Assembly: GCF_014127485.1 (NCBI RefSeq)
Contig: NZ_CP059903.1
Coordinates: 1,488,001-1,552,000 of the forward strand
Length of the DNA stretch: 64,000 nucleotides
Source: Nocardioides dongkuii
Lineage (GTDB): Bacteria; Actinomycetota; Actinomycetes; Propionibacteriales; Nocardioidaceae
Reading direction: 5' to 3'
The position numbers and the translations under genes were made by a program. Positions 18,611-28,043 of the stretch are shown here, piece by piece. Position 1 is the stretch's first letter, and each line of letters starts with the position of its first letter. The notes below the pieces were generated by a model. The model was not told the origin of the DNA. It made no database searches and saw nothing but the letters and a program-made list of their open reading frames with translations.

Positions 18611-19305
18611 CCCGGCGCGAGGAGCTCGCCGCCGGTCTGGCCGCCGTGCGCTCGCGGATCGCCACGGCGTGCGCCGCGGTCGACCGCGACCCCGAGGGGG
18701 TCACGCTGGTCGTGGTCACCAAGTTCTTCCCCGCCTCCGACGTGCGGCTGCTCGCCGACCTCGGCGTCGCGCACGTCGGCGAGAACCGGCACCAGGAGGC
18801 GGAGGCCAAGGCGCAGGAGTGCGCCGAGCTGTCCCTCACCTGGCACTTCATCGGCGGCCTGCAGAGCAACAAGGCCGCCGCCGTCACGGCGTACGCCGAC
18901 GTGGTGGAGTCGGTCGACCGCACCAAGCTGGTCGCGCCGCTCACCCGCGGCGCCCAGCAGCGCGGCCGCGAGGTCGACGTGCTGCTCCAGGTCAGCCTGG
19001 ACCCGCCCGGCCGCGAGGGGCGGGCGGGTGCGGAGCCCGCCGCGCTGCCCGGTCTGGCGGCCGCCGTCGCGGACGCCGAGGGGCTCCGGCTGCGGGGCCT
19101 GATGGCCGTCGCGCCGCTCGGCGAGGACCCCGCGCCGGCGTTCGCGCGGCTCGCCGCGATCCACCACGACCTGCTCCTCGAGCACCCCGCTGCGACCTGG
19201 CTCTCCGCAGGCATGAGCGGCGACCTCGAGCAGGCAGTCCAGGCCGGCGCGACACACGTGCGCGTCGGCTCCGCGGTCCTCGGTTCGAGGCCTGCGGTCC
19301 AGTAG
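18607..19305 (+). CDS. PLP homeostasis protein (YggS/PROSC family)
   Basis: A 232-residue alanine-racemase-like TIM-barrel protein that binds pyridoxal phosphate but has no known catalytic activity; it buffers PLP and affects amino-acid pools. The PLP lysine is Lys39 in [17 protein letters not shown] and the C-terminal [12 protein letters not shown] and [10 protein letters not shown] are family hallmarks. The ATG at 18607 overlaps the pgeF stop by 4 nt. In actinobacteria the gene typically lies between pgeF and sepF, as here. Confidence 0.93.
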   Translation: MTRREELAAGLAAVRSRIATACAAVDRDPEGVTLVVVTKFFPASDVRLLADLGVAHVGENRHQEAEAKAQECAELSLTWHFIGGLQSNKAAAVTAYADVVESVDRTKLVAPLTRGAQQRGREVDVLLQVSLDPPGREGRAGAEPAALPGLAAAVADAEGLRLRGLMAVAPLGEDPAPAFARLAAIHHDLLLEHPAATWLSAGMSGDLEQAVQAGATHVRVGSAVLGSRPAVQ

Positions 19306-19324
19306 TGTCCCGAACACCAGGAGC

Positions 19325-19344
19325 GCGTCCCGTCACCGGGACGC
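19325..19344. repeat. 8-bp inverted repeat in the sepF leader
   Basis: GCGTCCCG and CGGGACGC flank TCAC, forming a perfect hairpin 22 nt before sepF. No T-tract follows, so it is not an obvious terminator; it could be an operator or an RNA structure in the leader. Confidence 0.4.
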
Positions 19345-19366
19345 CGATTCTCGAAGGGCGACAGTC

Positions 19367-19900
19367 ATGAGCGGCGCGATGCGCAGGATCGGCGAGTACC
19401 TCGGCCTTGTCGAGGACACCGGCCGGTACGACGAGTACGACCGCGAGTACGACGGCGACGACGACTACACCCAGGAGACCCAGGCCGTGGCCACCCGCCC
19501 GGTCCGGCAGCCGAAGCCGCGCGAGGCCCGTCCGGCGCCGGTCGCCGACCTCGCCGAGCGCCGCCGTCCCAGCACCGGCGCCACCGCCGCGCCGGTCGCC
19601 GCCGTGGGCTCGGTCGCCGAGCTCTCCCGGATCATCACCTTGCACCCCAGCACCTACAACGAGGCGCGCACCGTCGGCGAGCACTTCCGCGAGGGCATCC
19701 CGGTGATCATGAACCTCACCGAGATGGACGACTCCGACGCCAAGCGGCTCGTGGACTTCGCCGCTGGCCTGGTGTTTGCGACCCGTGGCACCATCGAACG
19801 GGTGACCAACAAGGTCTTCCTGCTCTCGCCGGCGAACGTCTCGGTCACCGCTGAGGACAAGCAGCGGATCGCCGAGGGCGGTTTCTTCAACCAGAGCTGA
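19367..19900 (+). CDS. sepF: Cell division protein SepF
   Basis: A 177-residue Z-ring anchor. The N terminus ([17 protein letters not shown]) is the amphipathic membrane-targeting helix. A charged, Tyr/Asp-rich and Pro/Ala-rich linker follows to about residue 85, then the DUF552 core with [19 protein letters not shown] and a C-terminal GGFF. In actinobacteria SepF is the main membrane tether of FtsZ and binds its C-terminal peptide. The ATG at 19367 has GAAGGG about 9 nt upstream. The 61-nt leader contains an inverted repeat. Confidence 0.95.
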   Translation: MSGAMRRIGEYLGLVEDTGRYDEYDREYDGDDDYTQETQAVATRPVRQPKPREARPAPVADLAERRRPSTGATAAPVAAVGSVAELSRIITLHPSTYNEARTVGEHFREGIPVIMNLTEMDDSDAKRLVDFAAGLVFATRGTIERVTNKVFLLSPANVSVTAEDKQRIAEGGFFNQS

Positions 19901-19961
19901 CCCGGGCCTTTCGTCCGGACCACACCACCACCCTCAGAGTCGATCAGGAGCGCAGTCGCAG

Positions 19962-20252
19962 GTGCAGGCCGTCGCTACCGTCCTCTATGTCGTCGTACTC
20001 GTCTTCTTCGCGATGCTCTGGATCCGGTTCATCATCGACTGGGTCCAGGTCTTCGCGCGGTCCTGGCGTCCGCGCGGCCCGCTGCTCGTGGTGCTGGAGG
20101 CGGTCTACTCCGCGACCGACCCGCCGATCAAGGCGCTGCGCCGGGTGATCCCGCCGCTGCGGCTGGGCAGCTTCGCGCTGGACCTCAGCTTCCTGATCGT
20201 GATGATCTGCACCTACGTGCTGCTCCAGGTGCTGCGCGGCCTCGCCGCGTGA
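19962..20252 (+). CDS. YggT-family membrane protein
   Basis: A 96-residue protein with two hydrophobic helices (about 4-24 and 68-92) and the YggT hallmarks WIRFIIDWVQ and DPPIKALRRVIPP. The GTG at 19962 has AGGAG about 11 nt upstream. YggT proteins are small membrane proteins of uncertain function, encoded between sepF and divIVA in most actinobacteria and many Firmicutes. The position suggests a link to division or polar growth. Confidence 0.88.
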   Translation: MQAVATVLYVVVLVFFAMLWIRFIIDWVQVFARSWRPRGPLLVVLEAVYSATDPPIKALRRVIPPLRLGSFALDLSFLIVMICTYVLLQVLRGLAA

Positions 20253-20271
20253 GGGTCGTCGGCCGGTCACA

Positions 20272-20287
20272 CCTGTCCCACGACAGG
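20272..20287. repeat. 6-bp inverted repeat upstream of wag31
   Basis: CCTGTC and GACAGG flank CCAC, just upstream of a TATTGT (20291-20296) that may be a -10 element for wag31. It could be an operator. The pairing is short and could be chance. Confidence 0.3.
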
Positions 20288-20340
20288 CGCTATTGTTCGA
20301 TGGACAGTTCCGTTTTCTCGACGAATGAATGGGTGAGGGC

Positions 20341-21090
20341 ATGCCACTGACGCCTGAGGACGTGAGTAACAAGCGGTTTACTCCCGTCCGGCTTCGTGAG
20401 GGTTACGACATGGGCGAGGTGGACCAGTTCCTCGACGAGGTCGAGGCCGAGCTCGCGCGCCTGACCAGGGAGAACGAGGACCTGCGCGCCAAGCTGGCCT
20501 CCGCCCAGTCCGGGACGCCGATGCCGGCCCCCGAGCCGACGCCGGCGCCGGTGGTGGAGCGGAAGCCCGAGCCGGAGCCCGAGCCGGAGCCGGCCCGCGT
20601 CGCCGAGCCCGCCCCGGTGGTGACCCCCGCCGAGACGATCCGCGTCGAGACCGTGCCCCAGGCGTCCAACGCTGCGGCCCGGCTGCTCGAGATCGCCACG
20701 CGCAACGCCGACGAGCTCGTCGACGAGGCCAAGAACGAGGCCGACGAGATCGTCGGCTCCGCCCGCACCCGCGCCGAGCGGCTCGAGGCCGAGGCCAAGA
20801 CCAAGGCCGAGCGCCTCGAGGCCGACGCCCGCACCCGCGCGCAGATGCTGGACTCCGAGACCGCCGAGCGCCGCCAGCAGATGTTCGGCGAGCTCGAGCG
20901 CGAGCGCGACCGGCTCAGCAGCGAGGTGGAGACGCTCCGCTCGTTCGAGCGCGAGTACCGCTCCCGCCTGAAGAGCTACTTCAGCCAGCAGCTCGAGGCG
21001 CTCAACGGCTCCGCCGAGACCTCTGCGCCCACCGAGGAGACCCCGGCGCCCAAGCGGCTCCGCTCGATCCTCGGCGACGAAGAGAACTGA
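20341..21090 (+). CDS. wag31: Polar growth protein DivIVA/Wag31
   Basis: A 249-residue coiled-coil scaffold. The conserved DivIVA N-terminal domain (MPLTPEDVSNKRF, then GYDMGEVDQFLDEVE) binds curved membrane. A coiled coil follows (about 28-55), then a Pro/Glu-rich linker (about 60-110) and a long second coiled coil (about 115-220). The ATG at 20341 is chosen over one at 20329 because the family begins MPLT and a GAGGGC lies just upstream. In actinobacteria it marks the poles and organises wall growth. A strong terminator follows. Confidence 0.95.
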   Translation: MPLTPEDVSNKRFTPVRLREGYDMGEVDQFLDEVEAELARLTRENEDLRAKLASAQSGTPMPAPEPTPAPVVERKPEPEPEPEPARVAEPAPVVTPAETIRVETVPQASNAAARLLEIATRNADELVDEAKNEADEIVGSARTRAERLEAEAKTKAERLEADARTRAQMLDSETAERRQQMFGELERERDRLSSEVETLRSFEREYRSRLKSYFSQQLEALNGSAETSAPTEETPAPKRLRSILGDEEN

Positions 21091-21120
21091 TCCACCGCGC
21101 CTCCGGGCGCACCAGCACGG

Positions 21121-21150
21121 ACGGCCGGCCCCTCGGGGCCGGCCGTTCTT
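21121..21150 (+). terminator. Rho-independent terminator after wag31
   Basis: A perfect 12-bp GC-rich stem (ACGGCCGGCCCC paired with GGGGCCGGCCGT) is followed by TTCTT. It closes the dcw transcription run 31 nt after the wag31 stop. Confidence 0.85.
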
Positions 21151-21184
21151 GCCTGTCGGGCCGCTGCGCCCCCGGTGTGGCTGC

Positions 21185-21213
21185 TTGGAGCCGTCCGAGC
21201 CACCCGCTACTGT
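21185..21213 (+). promoter_or_regulatory. Putative promoter of the H1-like/DksA fusion gene
   Basis: TTGGAG (21185-21190) and TACTGT (21208-21213) are spaced by 17 bp, 53 nt before the start codon and just after the wag31 terminator. Confidence 0.55.
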
Positions 21214-21265
21214 CCTCGCACACCTGTGGCCCTGCCACGTGTCCCGCCCCGGATGGAGGCCAGCC

Positions 21266-22066
21266 ATGGCTCGCAGCACGAGGAAGTCGCTGGCCGGTCA
21301 GGCGGTGAGCGTCGCCCGCAAGGTCGTCTCCCGCCGGTCGGGTGCCGCGGCCGAGGACGAGCAGCCCGCGACGACGCCCGCCACGAAGAAGCCCGCCACG
21401 AAGAAGCCCGCGGCGAAGGCGCCGGCCAAGAAGGCGGTCGCGAAGAAGACGCCGGCCACGAAGACGCCGGCCAAGAAGACGCCGGCCACGAAGACGCCGG
21501 AGAAGAAGGCCGCCGCCCAGGCCGCGCCGGCGAAGAAGGCCGCGCCCGCGAAGAAGGCCGCGCCGGCCAAGAAGGCCGCGCCGGCCAAGAAGGCCGCCGC
21601 GAAGGCCCCCACGCCGAGGACCGCCGCGAAGACCGCCAGGAAGGCCGTCAAGAAGACCGCCGCCCAGAAGACCGGCCCGCTGGTGGTCAAGGCGGGCGAG
21701 GAGGCCTGGGCCAAGGCCGAGCTCGCGGAGGTGCTCGGCGAGCTGCACGAGCAGCGCGGGCACAGCGCGGGGATCGTGGCGGAGCAGGAGACCGAGCTCT
21801 CCGGGCTGATGCGCGACTCCGGGGACGGCGCCGGCCAGGACCAGGCCGACATGGGCGCGACGAGCTTCGAGCGCGACCACGAGCTGACGGTGCTCAACAT
21901 CGAGCGCGACAAGCTCGCCCAGATCGACCGGGCCCTGGCGCGCATCGACGACGGCACGTACGGCGTGTGCGAGTCCTGCGAGCAGCCCATCGGTAAGATG
22001 CGGTTGATGGCGTTTCCGCGTGCGACACTCTGCATGCCATGCAAGCAGCGCGAGGAACGTCGCTGA
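21266..22066 (+). CDS. Histone-H1-like / DksA-TraR zinc-finger fusion protein
   Basis: A 266-residue two-part protein. Residues ~1-140 are Lys/Ala/Pro-rich with AAPAKK and KKTPAT repeats, like eukaryotic H1 tails and mycobacterial HupB or bacterial Hc1 tails. Residues ~150-266 form a DksA/TraR-type helical region and a C4 zinc finger with Cys235, Cys238, Cys256 and Cys259. The ATG at 21266 has GGAGG 7 nt upstream. DksA/TraR proteins act on RNA polymerase through the secondary channel; the basic tail should bind nucleic acid. The Asp-x-x-Asp coiled-coil tip of true DksA is not obvious, so a ppGpp-linked role is uncertain. It overlaps lspA by 28 nt. Confidence 0.85.
   Translation: MARSTRKSLAGQAVSVARKVVSRRSGAAAEDEQPATTPATKKPATKKPAAKAPAKKAVAKKTPATKTPAKKTPATKTPEKKAAAQAAPAKKAAPAKKAAPAKKAAPAKKAAAKAPTPRTAAKTARKAVKKTAAQKTGPLVVKAGEEAWAKAELAEVLGELHEQRGHSAGIVAEQETELSGLMRDSGDGAGQDQADMGATSFERDHELTVLNIERDKLAQIDRALARIDDGTYGVCESCEQPIGKMRLMAFPRATLCMPCKQREERR
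21521..21592 (+). repeat. Four 18-bp tandem repeats coding AAPAKK
   Basis: Four adjacent near-identical 18-bp units (gccgcgccggcgaagaag type) encode the AAPAKK motif inside the basic tail of the DksA-like protein. Copy number may vary between strains. Confidence 0.85.
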
Positions 22067-22617
22067 GCGACGCCGAGGACCGAGGCGACCGGGGGGACGC
22101 ACAGGCCCCACGGGCCGCGGGACGGGTCCGTCTGCGCTGGCTGCTCGCCGCGATCGCGATCACGGCCTACGCCGTCGACGTGGTCACCAAGGTCCTGGCC
22201 GTGGAGCACCTCTCCGGTCGCGCCGAGGACGTGCCGCTGGTCGGCGACCTGCTCGTGCTGCACCTGACGCGCAACCCGGGTGCGGCCTTCAGCACCGGCA
22301 CGGAGTACACCGTCGTGCTGAGCTGCGTGTCGATCGCCGCCGTCGTGGTCGTGCTCTGGCTGGTCCGGCGGGTCGGCAGCACCGTCTGGGCCGTGGCGCT
22401 CGGGTCGCTGCTCGCCGGCGTCGCCGGCAACCTCACCGACCGCCTGCTGCGCGACCCCGGACCGCTGCGCGGGCACGTCATCGACTTCCTGATGCTGCCC
22501 AACTGGCCGGTCTTCAACATCGCCGACATCTGCATCAACATCGCCGCCGGGCTGATCCTGGTCCAGGCCTTCCGCGGCATCCGTCTCGACGGCACCCGCA
22601 CGAGCGAGGACCAGTGA
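22039..22617 (+). CDS. lspA: Lipoprotein signal peptidase LspA
   Basis: A 192-residue aspartic membrane peptidase that cleaves the signal peptide of diacylglyceryl-prolipoproteins. Four hydrophobic helices are visible. The catalytic aspartates are Asp134 in GNLTDR and Asp163 in [17 protein letters not shown] is also typical. The ATG at 22039 overlaps the DksA-like gene by 28 nt and gives a longer hydrophilic N terminus (about 30 residues) than usual; no better start is visible. Lgt, the preceding enzyme in lipoprotein maturation, is encoded at 47604. Confidence 0.94.
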   Translation: MQAARGTSLSDAEDRGDRGDAQAPRAAGRVRLRWLLAAIAITAYAVDVVTKVLAVEHLSGRAEDVPLVGDLLVLHLTRNPGAAFSTGTEYTVVLSCVSIAAVVVVLWLVRRVGSTVWAVALGSLLAGVAGNLTDRLLRDPGPLRGHVIDFLMLPNWPVFNIADICINIAAGLILVQAFRGIRLDGTRTSEDQ

Positions 22618-23549
22618 CCCAGACCGACCACCGCATCCTGTCCGTCCCCGACGGTCTGGCGGGCGAGCGTGTCGACGCCGCCATCGCCCAGATGTTCGGG
22701 CTCTCCCGCACCCGCGCCGCCGACCTGATCGCGACCGGCCACGTGCAGGTCGACGGCCGCGACGTGGGCAAGAGCGACCGGGTGCTGCCGGGATCGATCC
22801 TCGAGGTCACGATCCCCGTCACCGCCGACCCCCTCGAGGTCGTCCCCGAGGTGGTCGAGGGCATCCGGATCCTCCACGACGACGACGCGATCGTGGTGAT
22901 CGACAAGCCGGTCGGCGTCGCGGTCCACCCCTCGCCCGGGTGGAACGGCCCGACGGTCGTCGGCCACCTCGCCGGCGCCGGCTTCCGGATCGCCACCAGC
23001 GGCGCCTCCGAGCGCCAGGGCATCGTGCAGCGGCTCGACGTCGGCACCTCCGGCGTCATGGTGATCACCAAGTCCGAGCGCGCCTACTCGCTGCTCAAGA
23101 ACGCCTTCCGCCAGCGCACCGTGGAGAAGACCTACCACGCGCTCGTGCAGGGCCACCCCGACCCGCTCGAGGGCACGGTCGACGCGCCGATCGGCCGCCA
23201 CCCCAAGGCCGACTACAAGTTCGCGGTGATGGCCGACGGGCGGCCCAGCGTCACCCACTACGAGACGCTCGAGGCGCACCGGTTCGCGAGCCTGCTCGAG
23301 GTGCACCTGGAGACCGGGCGCACCCACCAGATCCGCGTGCACATGGCCGCGCTCAAGCACCCCTGCGTCGGCGACCTGACGTACGGCGCCGACCCGACCC
23401 TCGCCAAGCGGGTGGGGCTCGAGCGGCAGTGGCTGCACGCGGTGCGGCTCGGCTTCGAGCACCCCGACACCGGCGAGCACGTCGAGTACGAGTCGTCCTA
23501 CCCCGACGACCTCGCGCACGCGCTCGAGGTCATCCGAGATGCCCACTGA
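22614..23549 (+). CDS. RluD-type 23S rRNA pseudouridine synthase
   Basis: A 311-residue RluA/RluD-family enzyme. An N-terminal S4 RNA-binding domain (about 10-65) precedes the synthase domain with the catalytic Asp142 in RLDVGTSG; the usual HRLD reads [15 protein letters not shown] and GDLTYG are family motifs. The GTG at 22614 overlaps the lspA stop by 4 nt, and the lspA-rluD pairing is common across bacteria. The exact rRNA site cannot be told from sequence; RluD modifies the helix 69 region of 23S rRNA. Confidence 0.9.
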   Translation: MTQTDHRILSVPDGLAGERVDAAIAQMFGLSRTRAADLIATGHVQVDGRDVGKSDRVLPGSILEVTIPVTADPLEVVPEVVEGIRILHDDDAIVVIDKPVGVAVHPSPGWNGPTVVGHLAGAGFRIATSGASERQGIVQRLDVGTSGVMVITKSERAYSLLKNAFRQRTVEKTYHALVQGHPDPLEGTVDAPIGRHPKADYKFAVMADGRPSVTHYETLEAHRFASLLEVHLETGRTHQIRVHMAALKHPCVGDLTYGADPTLAKRVGLERQWLHAVRLGFEHPDTGEHVEYESSYPDDLAHALEVIRDAH

Positions 23550-24309
23550 GCCGAACGCTGAGCCCAACGCTGGGCCGAACGCTGGGCCGAACGCTGAGCC
23601 GAGCGAGGCTCCCGACCTGCTGCTGCGTCCCGCCGGTCCCGAGGACGCCGCGGCGATGGCCGAGCTGCACCTCGCGGCGCGCGCCGCGAACCTCGGCAGC
23701 CTGCCGCCGACGGTGCACACCGCCGAGGAGACCCGCGCCTGGATGGGCCGGCGGCTGGCGGAGAACGGGGAGGGGTGGGTCGCCGAGCGCGACGGGGAGC
23801 TGGTCGGCTACCTCGTCCTGACCGACGACTGGCTCGACGACCTCTACGTCCGCCCCGGCGCGTACGGCGGGGGAGTCGGCGCCGCGCTCCTGGACCTGGC
23901 CAAGGGGCTGCGTCCCGATGGCTTCTGCCTCTGGGTCTTCGAGTCCAACCGCGGCGCGCGCCGGTTCTACGCGCGGCACGGGCTGGTGGAGCTCGAGCAC
24001 ACCGACGGCTCCGCCAACGAGGAGCACGCGCCCGACGTCCGGATGGCCTGGCCCGGGCGCGACCCGCTGCGGTTCCTCCGCGGCCTCGTCGACGAGGTCG
24101 ACGCGGCGCTCGGGGACTTGCTGGCCCGCCGCGCGGCCCTGACCCGGGCCATCCAGCCGGTCAAGGGCGGGCCGACCCGGGACCCCGCGCGCGAGCGGGA
24201 GATCGCGGAGGCGATGGCGCTGCGCGCGCCCGCGCTGGGCGCCGACCGGCTGGCCCGGATCGTGCGCGTGGTCGTCGAGGAGAGCCTGGACGCGGCCCGC
24301 GAGGGGTGA
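23539..24309 (+). CDS. GNAT acetyltransferase fused to an AroQ-type chorismate mutase domain
   Basis: A 256-residue fusion. Residues 1-24 are a repetitive NAxP tail. Residues ~26-172 are a GNAT fold with the acetyl-CoA loop [10 protein letters not shown] (105-114) and the [14 protein letters not shown] motif. Residues ~178-254 match AroQ-class chorismate mutase: aligned by eye with the E. coli P-protein mutase domain, Arg181, Arg198, Lys209, Asp215, Arg218, Glu219 and Ser249 take the places of Arg11, Arg28, Lys39, Asp48, Arg51, Glu52 and Ser84. Only Gln88 is not retained. The ATG at 23539 overlaps the pseudouridine synthase gene by 11 nt. The acetyl acceptor is unknown. Mutase activity is plausible but unproven. 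Confidence 0.8.
   Translation: MPTEPNAEPNAGPNAGPNAEPSEAPDLLLRPAGPEDAAAMAELHLAARAANLGSLPPTVHTAEETRAWMGRRLAENGEGWVAERDGELVGYLVLTDDWLDDLYVRPGAYGGGVGAALLDLAKGLRPDGFCLWVFESNRGARRFYARHGLVELEHTDGSANEEHAPDVRMAWPGRDPLRFLRGLVDEVDAALGDLLARRAALTRAIQPVKGGPTRDPAREREIAEAMALRAPALGADRLARIVRVVVEESLDAAREG
23550..23597 (+). repeat. Four 12-bp tandem repeats at the start of the GNAT-mutase gene
   Basis: Four copies of gccgaacgctga-type units, differing at 1-2 positions, encode the repeating NAEP/NAGP tail. The first copy begins at the 3' edge of the preceding gene. Likely slippage-prone. Confidence 0.9.
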
Positions 24310-24482
24310 TCCCTCGGGTCCCCCGTGGGGAGCCTCACGGTGCCGCGGACTGTCGGTGCGCGGTGCCATGATCGGGGTCAGCCGTCACGTAGGCTGGCGT
24401 CCTTCCCCCAGATCGACGCCGGCCCTGTCGGTGGCTGATGCTGCCTGCCCACCTCCAGCACGCCGAGGAGCGCTCCGCGACG

Positions 24483-27400
24483 ATGTCGACCGGCTCACAG
24501 GACTCGTTCGTCCACCTCCACGTGCACACCGAGTACTCCATGCTCGACGGTGCGGCGCGCCTCGGCGCGATGGCCGAGCGCGCGGCCGAGCTCGGCATGC
24601 CCGCGATCGCGATGACCGACCACGGCAACGTGTTCGGCGCCTATGAGTTCTACAAGAAGTCCAAGGCCGCCGGGGTCAAGCCGATCATCGGTATCGAGGC
24701 CTACTTCGCGCCGAACATCTCCCGGTTCGAGAAGCGCGGCGTCAACTTCTACGACGGCGGCCCCGACGACGTCTCCGCCCGCGGCGCCTACACCCACATG
24801 ACGCTGCTCTCGGAGACCACGGAGGGCATGCACAACCTGTTCCGGCTCTCGACCGGCGCCTGGCGCGACGGGTTCTTCAAGCACCCCCGCATGGACCGCG
24901 AGCTGCTCGCCCAGCACGGCAAGGGCATCATCGGCACCACCGGCTGCCCCTCGGGCGAGGTGCAGGTCCACCTCCGCTACGGGCAGTACGACGCGGCGCG
25001 CAAGGCCGCCGGCGACTTCCAGGACATCCTCGGCCGGGAGAACTACTTCCTCGAGCTGATGGACCACGGCCTCGACATCGAGAACCGCGTCCGCGACGGG
25101 CTGCTGCGGCTCGCCAAGGACCTGAAGATCCCGCTCCTGGCGACCAACGACTCCCACTACGTCAACCGCGAGGACGCCAAGTCCCAGGAGCACCTGCTCT
25201 GCATCAACTCCGGCTCCACGATGGACATCCCGGCCGGCGACGGCCCGGGCCAGCGGTTCGCGTTCAGCGGCGACGGCTACTACATCAAGTCCCCGCAGGA
25301 GATGCGGGCGCTCTGGGTCGACAAGTACGACCTGCGCGAGGCCTGCGACAACACGCTGCTGGTCGCCGAGCGCTGCAACGTCGAGTTCACCGAGGGCAAC
25401 GGCACCTACATGCCGCGCTTCCCCTGCCCGCCCGGGGAGAACGAGGACTCCTGGCTGGTCAAGGAGGTCGAGAAGGGGCTGCGCTTCCGCTACCCCGCCG
25501 GCATCCCCGACAAGGTGCGCAAGCAGGCCGAGTTCGAGATCGGCGTGATCACCCAGATGGGCTTCCCGGGGTACTTCCTCGTCGTCGCCGACTTCATCAA
25601 CTGGGCCAAGGACAACGGCATCCGGGTGGGCCCGGGCCGTGGCTCCGGCGCGGGCTCGATGGTCGCCTACGCGATGCGGATCACCGACCTCGACCCGCTC
25701 GAGCACGGCCTGATCTTCGAGCGCTTCCTCAACCCCGACCGCGTCTCGATGCCCGACTTCGACATCGACTTCGACGAGCGCCGGCGCGGCGAGGTCATCA
25801 AGTACGTCACCGACAAGTACGGCGACGACCGGGTCTCCTACATCGTCACGTACGGCACCATCAAGGCCAAGCAGGCGGTCAAGGACTCCAGCCGGATCCT
25901 TGGCTACCCCTTCGCGATGGGTGACCGGATCACCAAGGCGATGCCGGCCTCGGTGATGGGCAAGGACGTCCCGCTCAAGGACATCTTCGACCCCGGGCAC
26001 AAGCGCTTCGGCGAGGGCGGGGAGTTCCGGGCCCTCTACGACGGCGACAACGACGTGCAGAAGGTCGTCGACACCGCCATCGGCATCGAGGGCCTCAAGC
26101 GGCAGTGGGGCGTGCACGCGGCCGGCGTGATCATGTCCAGCGAGCCGCTCGAGGACATCATCCCGCTGCTCAAGCGGCCCGCCGACGGCGCGATGATCAC
26201 GCAGTTCGACTACCCCACCTGTGAGGGCCTCGGCCTGATCAAGATGGACTTCCTCGGCCTGCGCAACCTCACCGTGCTCGACGACGCGGTGAAGAACATC
26301 GTGGCCAACCGCGGGGAGACGGTCGTCCTCGAGGAGCTGCCGCTCACCGACGAGGCGACCTACCGGCTGCTCCAGCGCGGCGACACCCTCGGCGTCTTCC
26401 AGCTCGACGGCGGCCCGATGCGGGCGCTGCTGCGCAGCATGCGCCCCGACACCTTCGAGGACATCTCCGCGGTCGGCGCGCTCTACCGCCCCGGTCCGAT
26501 GGGCGCGGACTCCCACAACAAGTACGCCCGCCGCAAGACCGGCCGCGAGCCGGTGGAGCCGATCCACCCCGAGCTGGCCGAGCCGCTCTCGGAGATCCTG
26601 GGCGAGACCTACGGCCTGATCGTCTACCAGGAGCAGGTGATGGCCATCGCGCAGAAGCTCGCGGGCTACAGCCTGGGCCAGGCCGACATCCTGCGCCGCG
26701 CGATGGGCAAGAAGAAGAAGGAGGAGCTGGACAAGCAGTTCGCCGGGTTCTCCGCCGGCATGCAGGAGCGCGGCTACTCCATGGCCGCGGTCAAGACCCT
26801 CTGGGAGGTCCTGCTGCCGTTCTCCGACTACGCCTTCAACAAGGCGCACTCCGCGGCGTACGGCCTGGTGTCCTACTGGACGGCGTACCTCAAGGCCAAC
26901 TACCCGGCCGAGTACATGGCGGCGCTGCTCACCTCGACCAAGGACGACAAGGACAAGTCCGCGATCTACCTCAACGAGTGCCGCCGGATGAAGATCCAGG
27001 TGCTCCCGCCCGACGTCAACGAGTCGGCGGCCGACTTCACCCCGGTCGGCACCGACGTCCGCTTCGGCCTCACCGCCGTGCGCAACGTCGGCGTCAACGT
27101 GGTCGACGGCATCGTCTCCGCGCGTGAGGAGAAGGGCCGCTACGCCGACTTCAACGACTTCATGGAGAAGGTCCCGGCGCTGGTCTGCAACAAGCGCGTG
27201 GTCGAGTCGCTGGTCAAGGCCGGCGCGTTCGACGAGATGAAGCACTGCCGCCGCGCGCTGGTGGCGATCCACGAGACCGCGGTCGACCAGTATGTCGACA
27301 TCAAGCGCAACGAGGCGATCGGCCAGGACTCCCTCTTCGGGGGCCTCGACGAGTCGGCCGGCGGCGGCTTCGGCATCTCCGTGACCGTCCCCGACCTCGA

Positions 27401-28043
27401 CGAGTGGGACAAGATGACGCTGCTCGGCCACGAGCGCGACATGCTCGGCCTCTACGTCTCCGACCACCCGCTGCTCGGCCTCGAGCACGTGCTGAGCACC
27501 ACCTCCGACTGCACCGTGGGCCAGCTGATGCTCGACGAGGAGCGCACCGACGGCTCGCCGATCACCATCAGCGGGCTGGTCACCTCCGTGCAGCGCAAGA
27601 TCACCAAGCGCGGCGACGCGTGGGCGATGATCACCCTCGAGGACCTCGACGGCGCGATCGACGTGCTGCTGTTCCCCAGCGCCTACCAGCTGGCCAGCAC
27701 CTACCTGGTCGAGGACGCGATCATCACCGTCAAGGGCCGGCTGTCCAAGAGCAAGGACCAGCCCGAGATCCACGGCCAGGAGGTGTCGGTCCCCGACATC
27801 TCCGACGGCCCGAGCGGACCCGTGGTGATCTCGCTGCCGTCCACCCGGTGTACTGGTCCGGTGGTCGAGCAGCTCAAGGACGTCCTCGGGACCCACCCCG
27901 GCATGACCGAGGTGCGGCTGCGGCTGCTCACCCGCGAGGCCACCAAGGTGATGCGACTCGACGACCGGCTGCGGGTCACGCCCAGCCCGGCGCTCTTCGC
28001 CGACCTCAAGCAGCTGCTGGGGCCGGGTTGCCTGACCAGCTGA
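24483..28043 (+). CDS. dnaE: DNA polymerase III alpha subunit DnaE
   Basis: A 1186-residue replicative polymerase. The N-terminal PHP domain begins HLHVHTEYSMLDG (about 11-23), the region that supplies proofreading in many actinobacterial DnaE1 proteins. The palm motif PDFDIDF (424-430) carries two of the catalytic aspartates. GVHAAGVIMS, RPGPMG and the finger/helix-hairpin regions follow, with an OB-fold near the C terminus (about 1020-1100). The ATG at 24483 has GAGGAG about 11 nt upstream; an earlier in-frame start at 24438 is less likely. Full length for DnaE1. Not a DnaE2, because there is no imuA/imuB context. Confidence 0.97.
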   Translation: MSTGSQDSFVHLHVHTEYSMLDGAARLGAMAERAAELGMPAIAMTDHGNVFGAYEFYKKSKAAGVKPIIGIEAYFAPNISRFEKRGVNFYDGGPDDVSARGAYTHMTLLSETTEGMHNLFRLSTGAWRDGFFKHPRMDRELLAQHGKGIIGTTGCPSGEVQVHLRYGQYDAARKAAGDFQDILGRENYFLELMDHGLDIENRVRDGLLRLAKDLKIPLLATNDSHYVNREDAKSQEHLLCINSGSTMDIPAGDGPGQRFAFSGDGYYIKSPQEMRALWVDKYDLREACDNTLLVAERCNVEFTEGNGTYMPRFPCPPGENEDSWLVKEVEKGLRFRYPAGIPDKVRKQAEFEIGVITQMGFPGYFLVVADFINWAKDNGIRVGPGRGSGAGSMVAYAMRITDLDPLEHGLIFERFLNPDRVSMPDFDIDFDERRRGEVIKYVTDKYGDDRVSYIVTYGTIKAKQAVKDSSRILGYPFAMGDRITKAMPASVMGKDVPLKDIFDPGHKRFGEGGEFRALYDGDNDVQKVVDTAIGIEGLKRQWGVHAAGVIMSSEPLEDIIPLLKRPADGAMITQFDYPTCEGLGLIKMDFLGLRNLTVLDDAVKNIVANRGETVVLEELPLTDEATYRLLQRGDTLGVFQLDGGPMRALLRSMRPDTFEDISAVGALYRPGPMGADSHNKYARRKTGREPVEPIHPELAEPLSEILGETYGLIVYQEQVMAIAQKLAGYSLGQADILRRAMGKKKKEELDKQFAGFSAGMQERGYSMAAVKTLWEVLLPFSDYAFNKAHSAAYGLVSYWTAYLKANYPAEYMAALLTSTKDDKDKSAIYLNECRRMKIQVLPPDVNESAADFTPVGTDVRFGLTAVRNVGVNVVDGIVSAREEKGRYADFNDFMEKVPALVCNKRVVESLVKAGAFDEMKHCRRALVAIHETAVDQYVDIKRNEAIGQDSLFGGLDESAGGGFGISVTVPDLDEWDKMTLLGHERDMLGLYVSDHPLLGLEHVLSTTSDCTVGQLMLDEERTDGSPITISGLVTSVQRKITKRGDAWAMITLEDLDGAIDVLLFPSAYQLASTYLVEDAIITVKGRLSKSKDQPEIHGQEVSVPDISDGPSGPVVISLPSTRCTGPVVEQLKDVLGTHPGMTEVRLRLLTREATKVMRLDDRLRVTPSPALFADLKQLLGPGCLTS

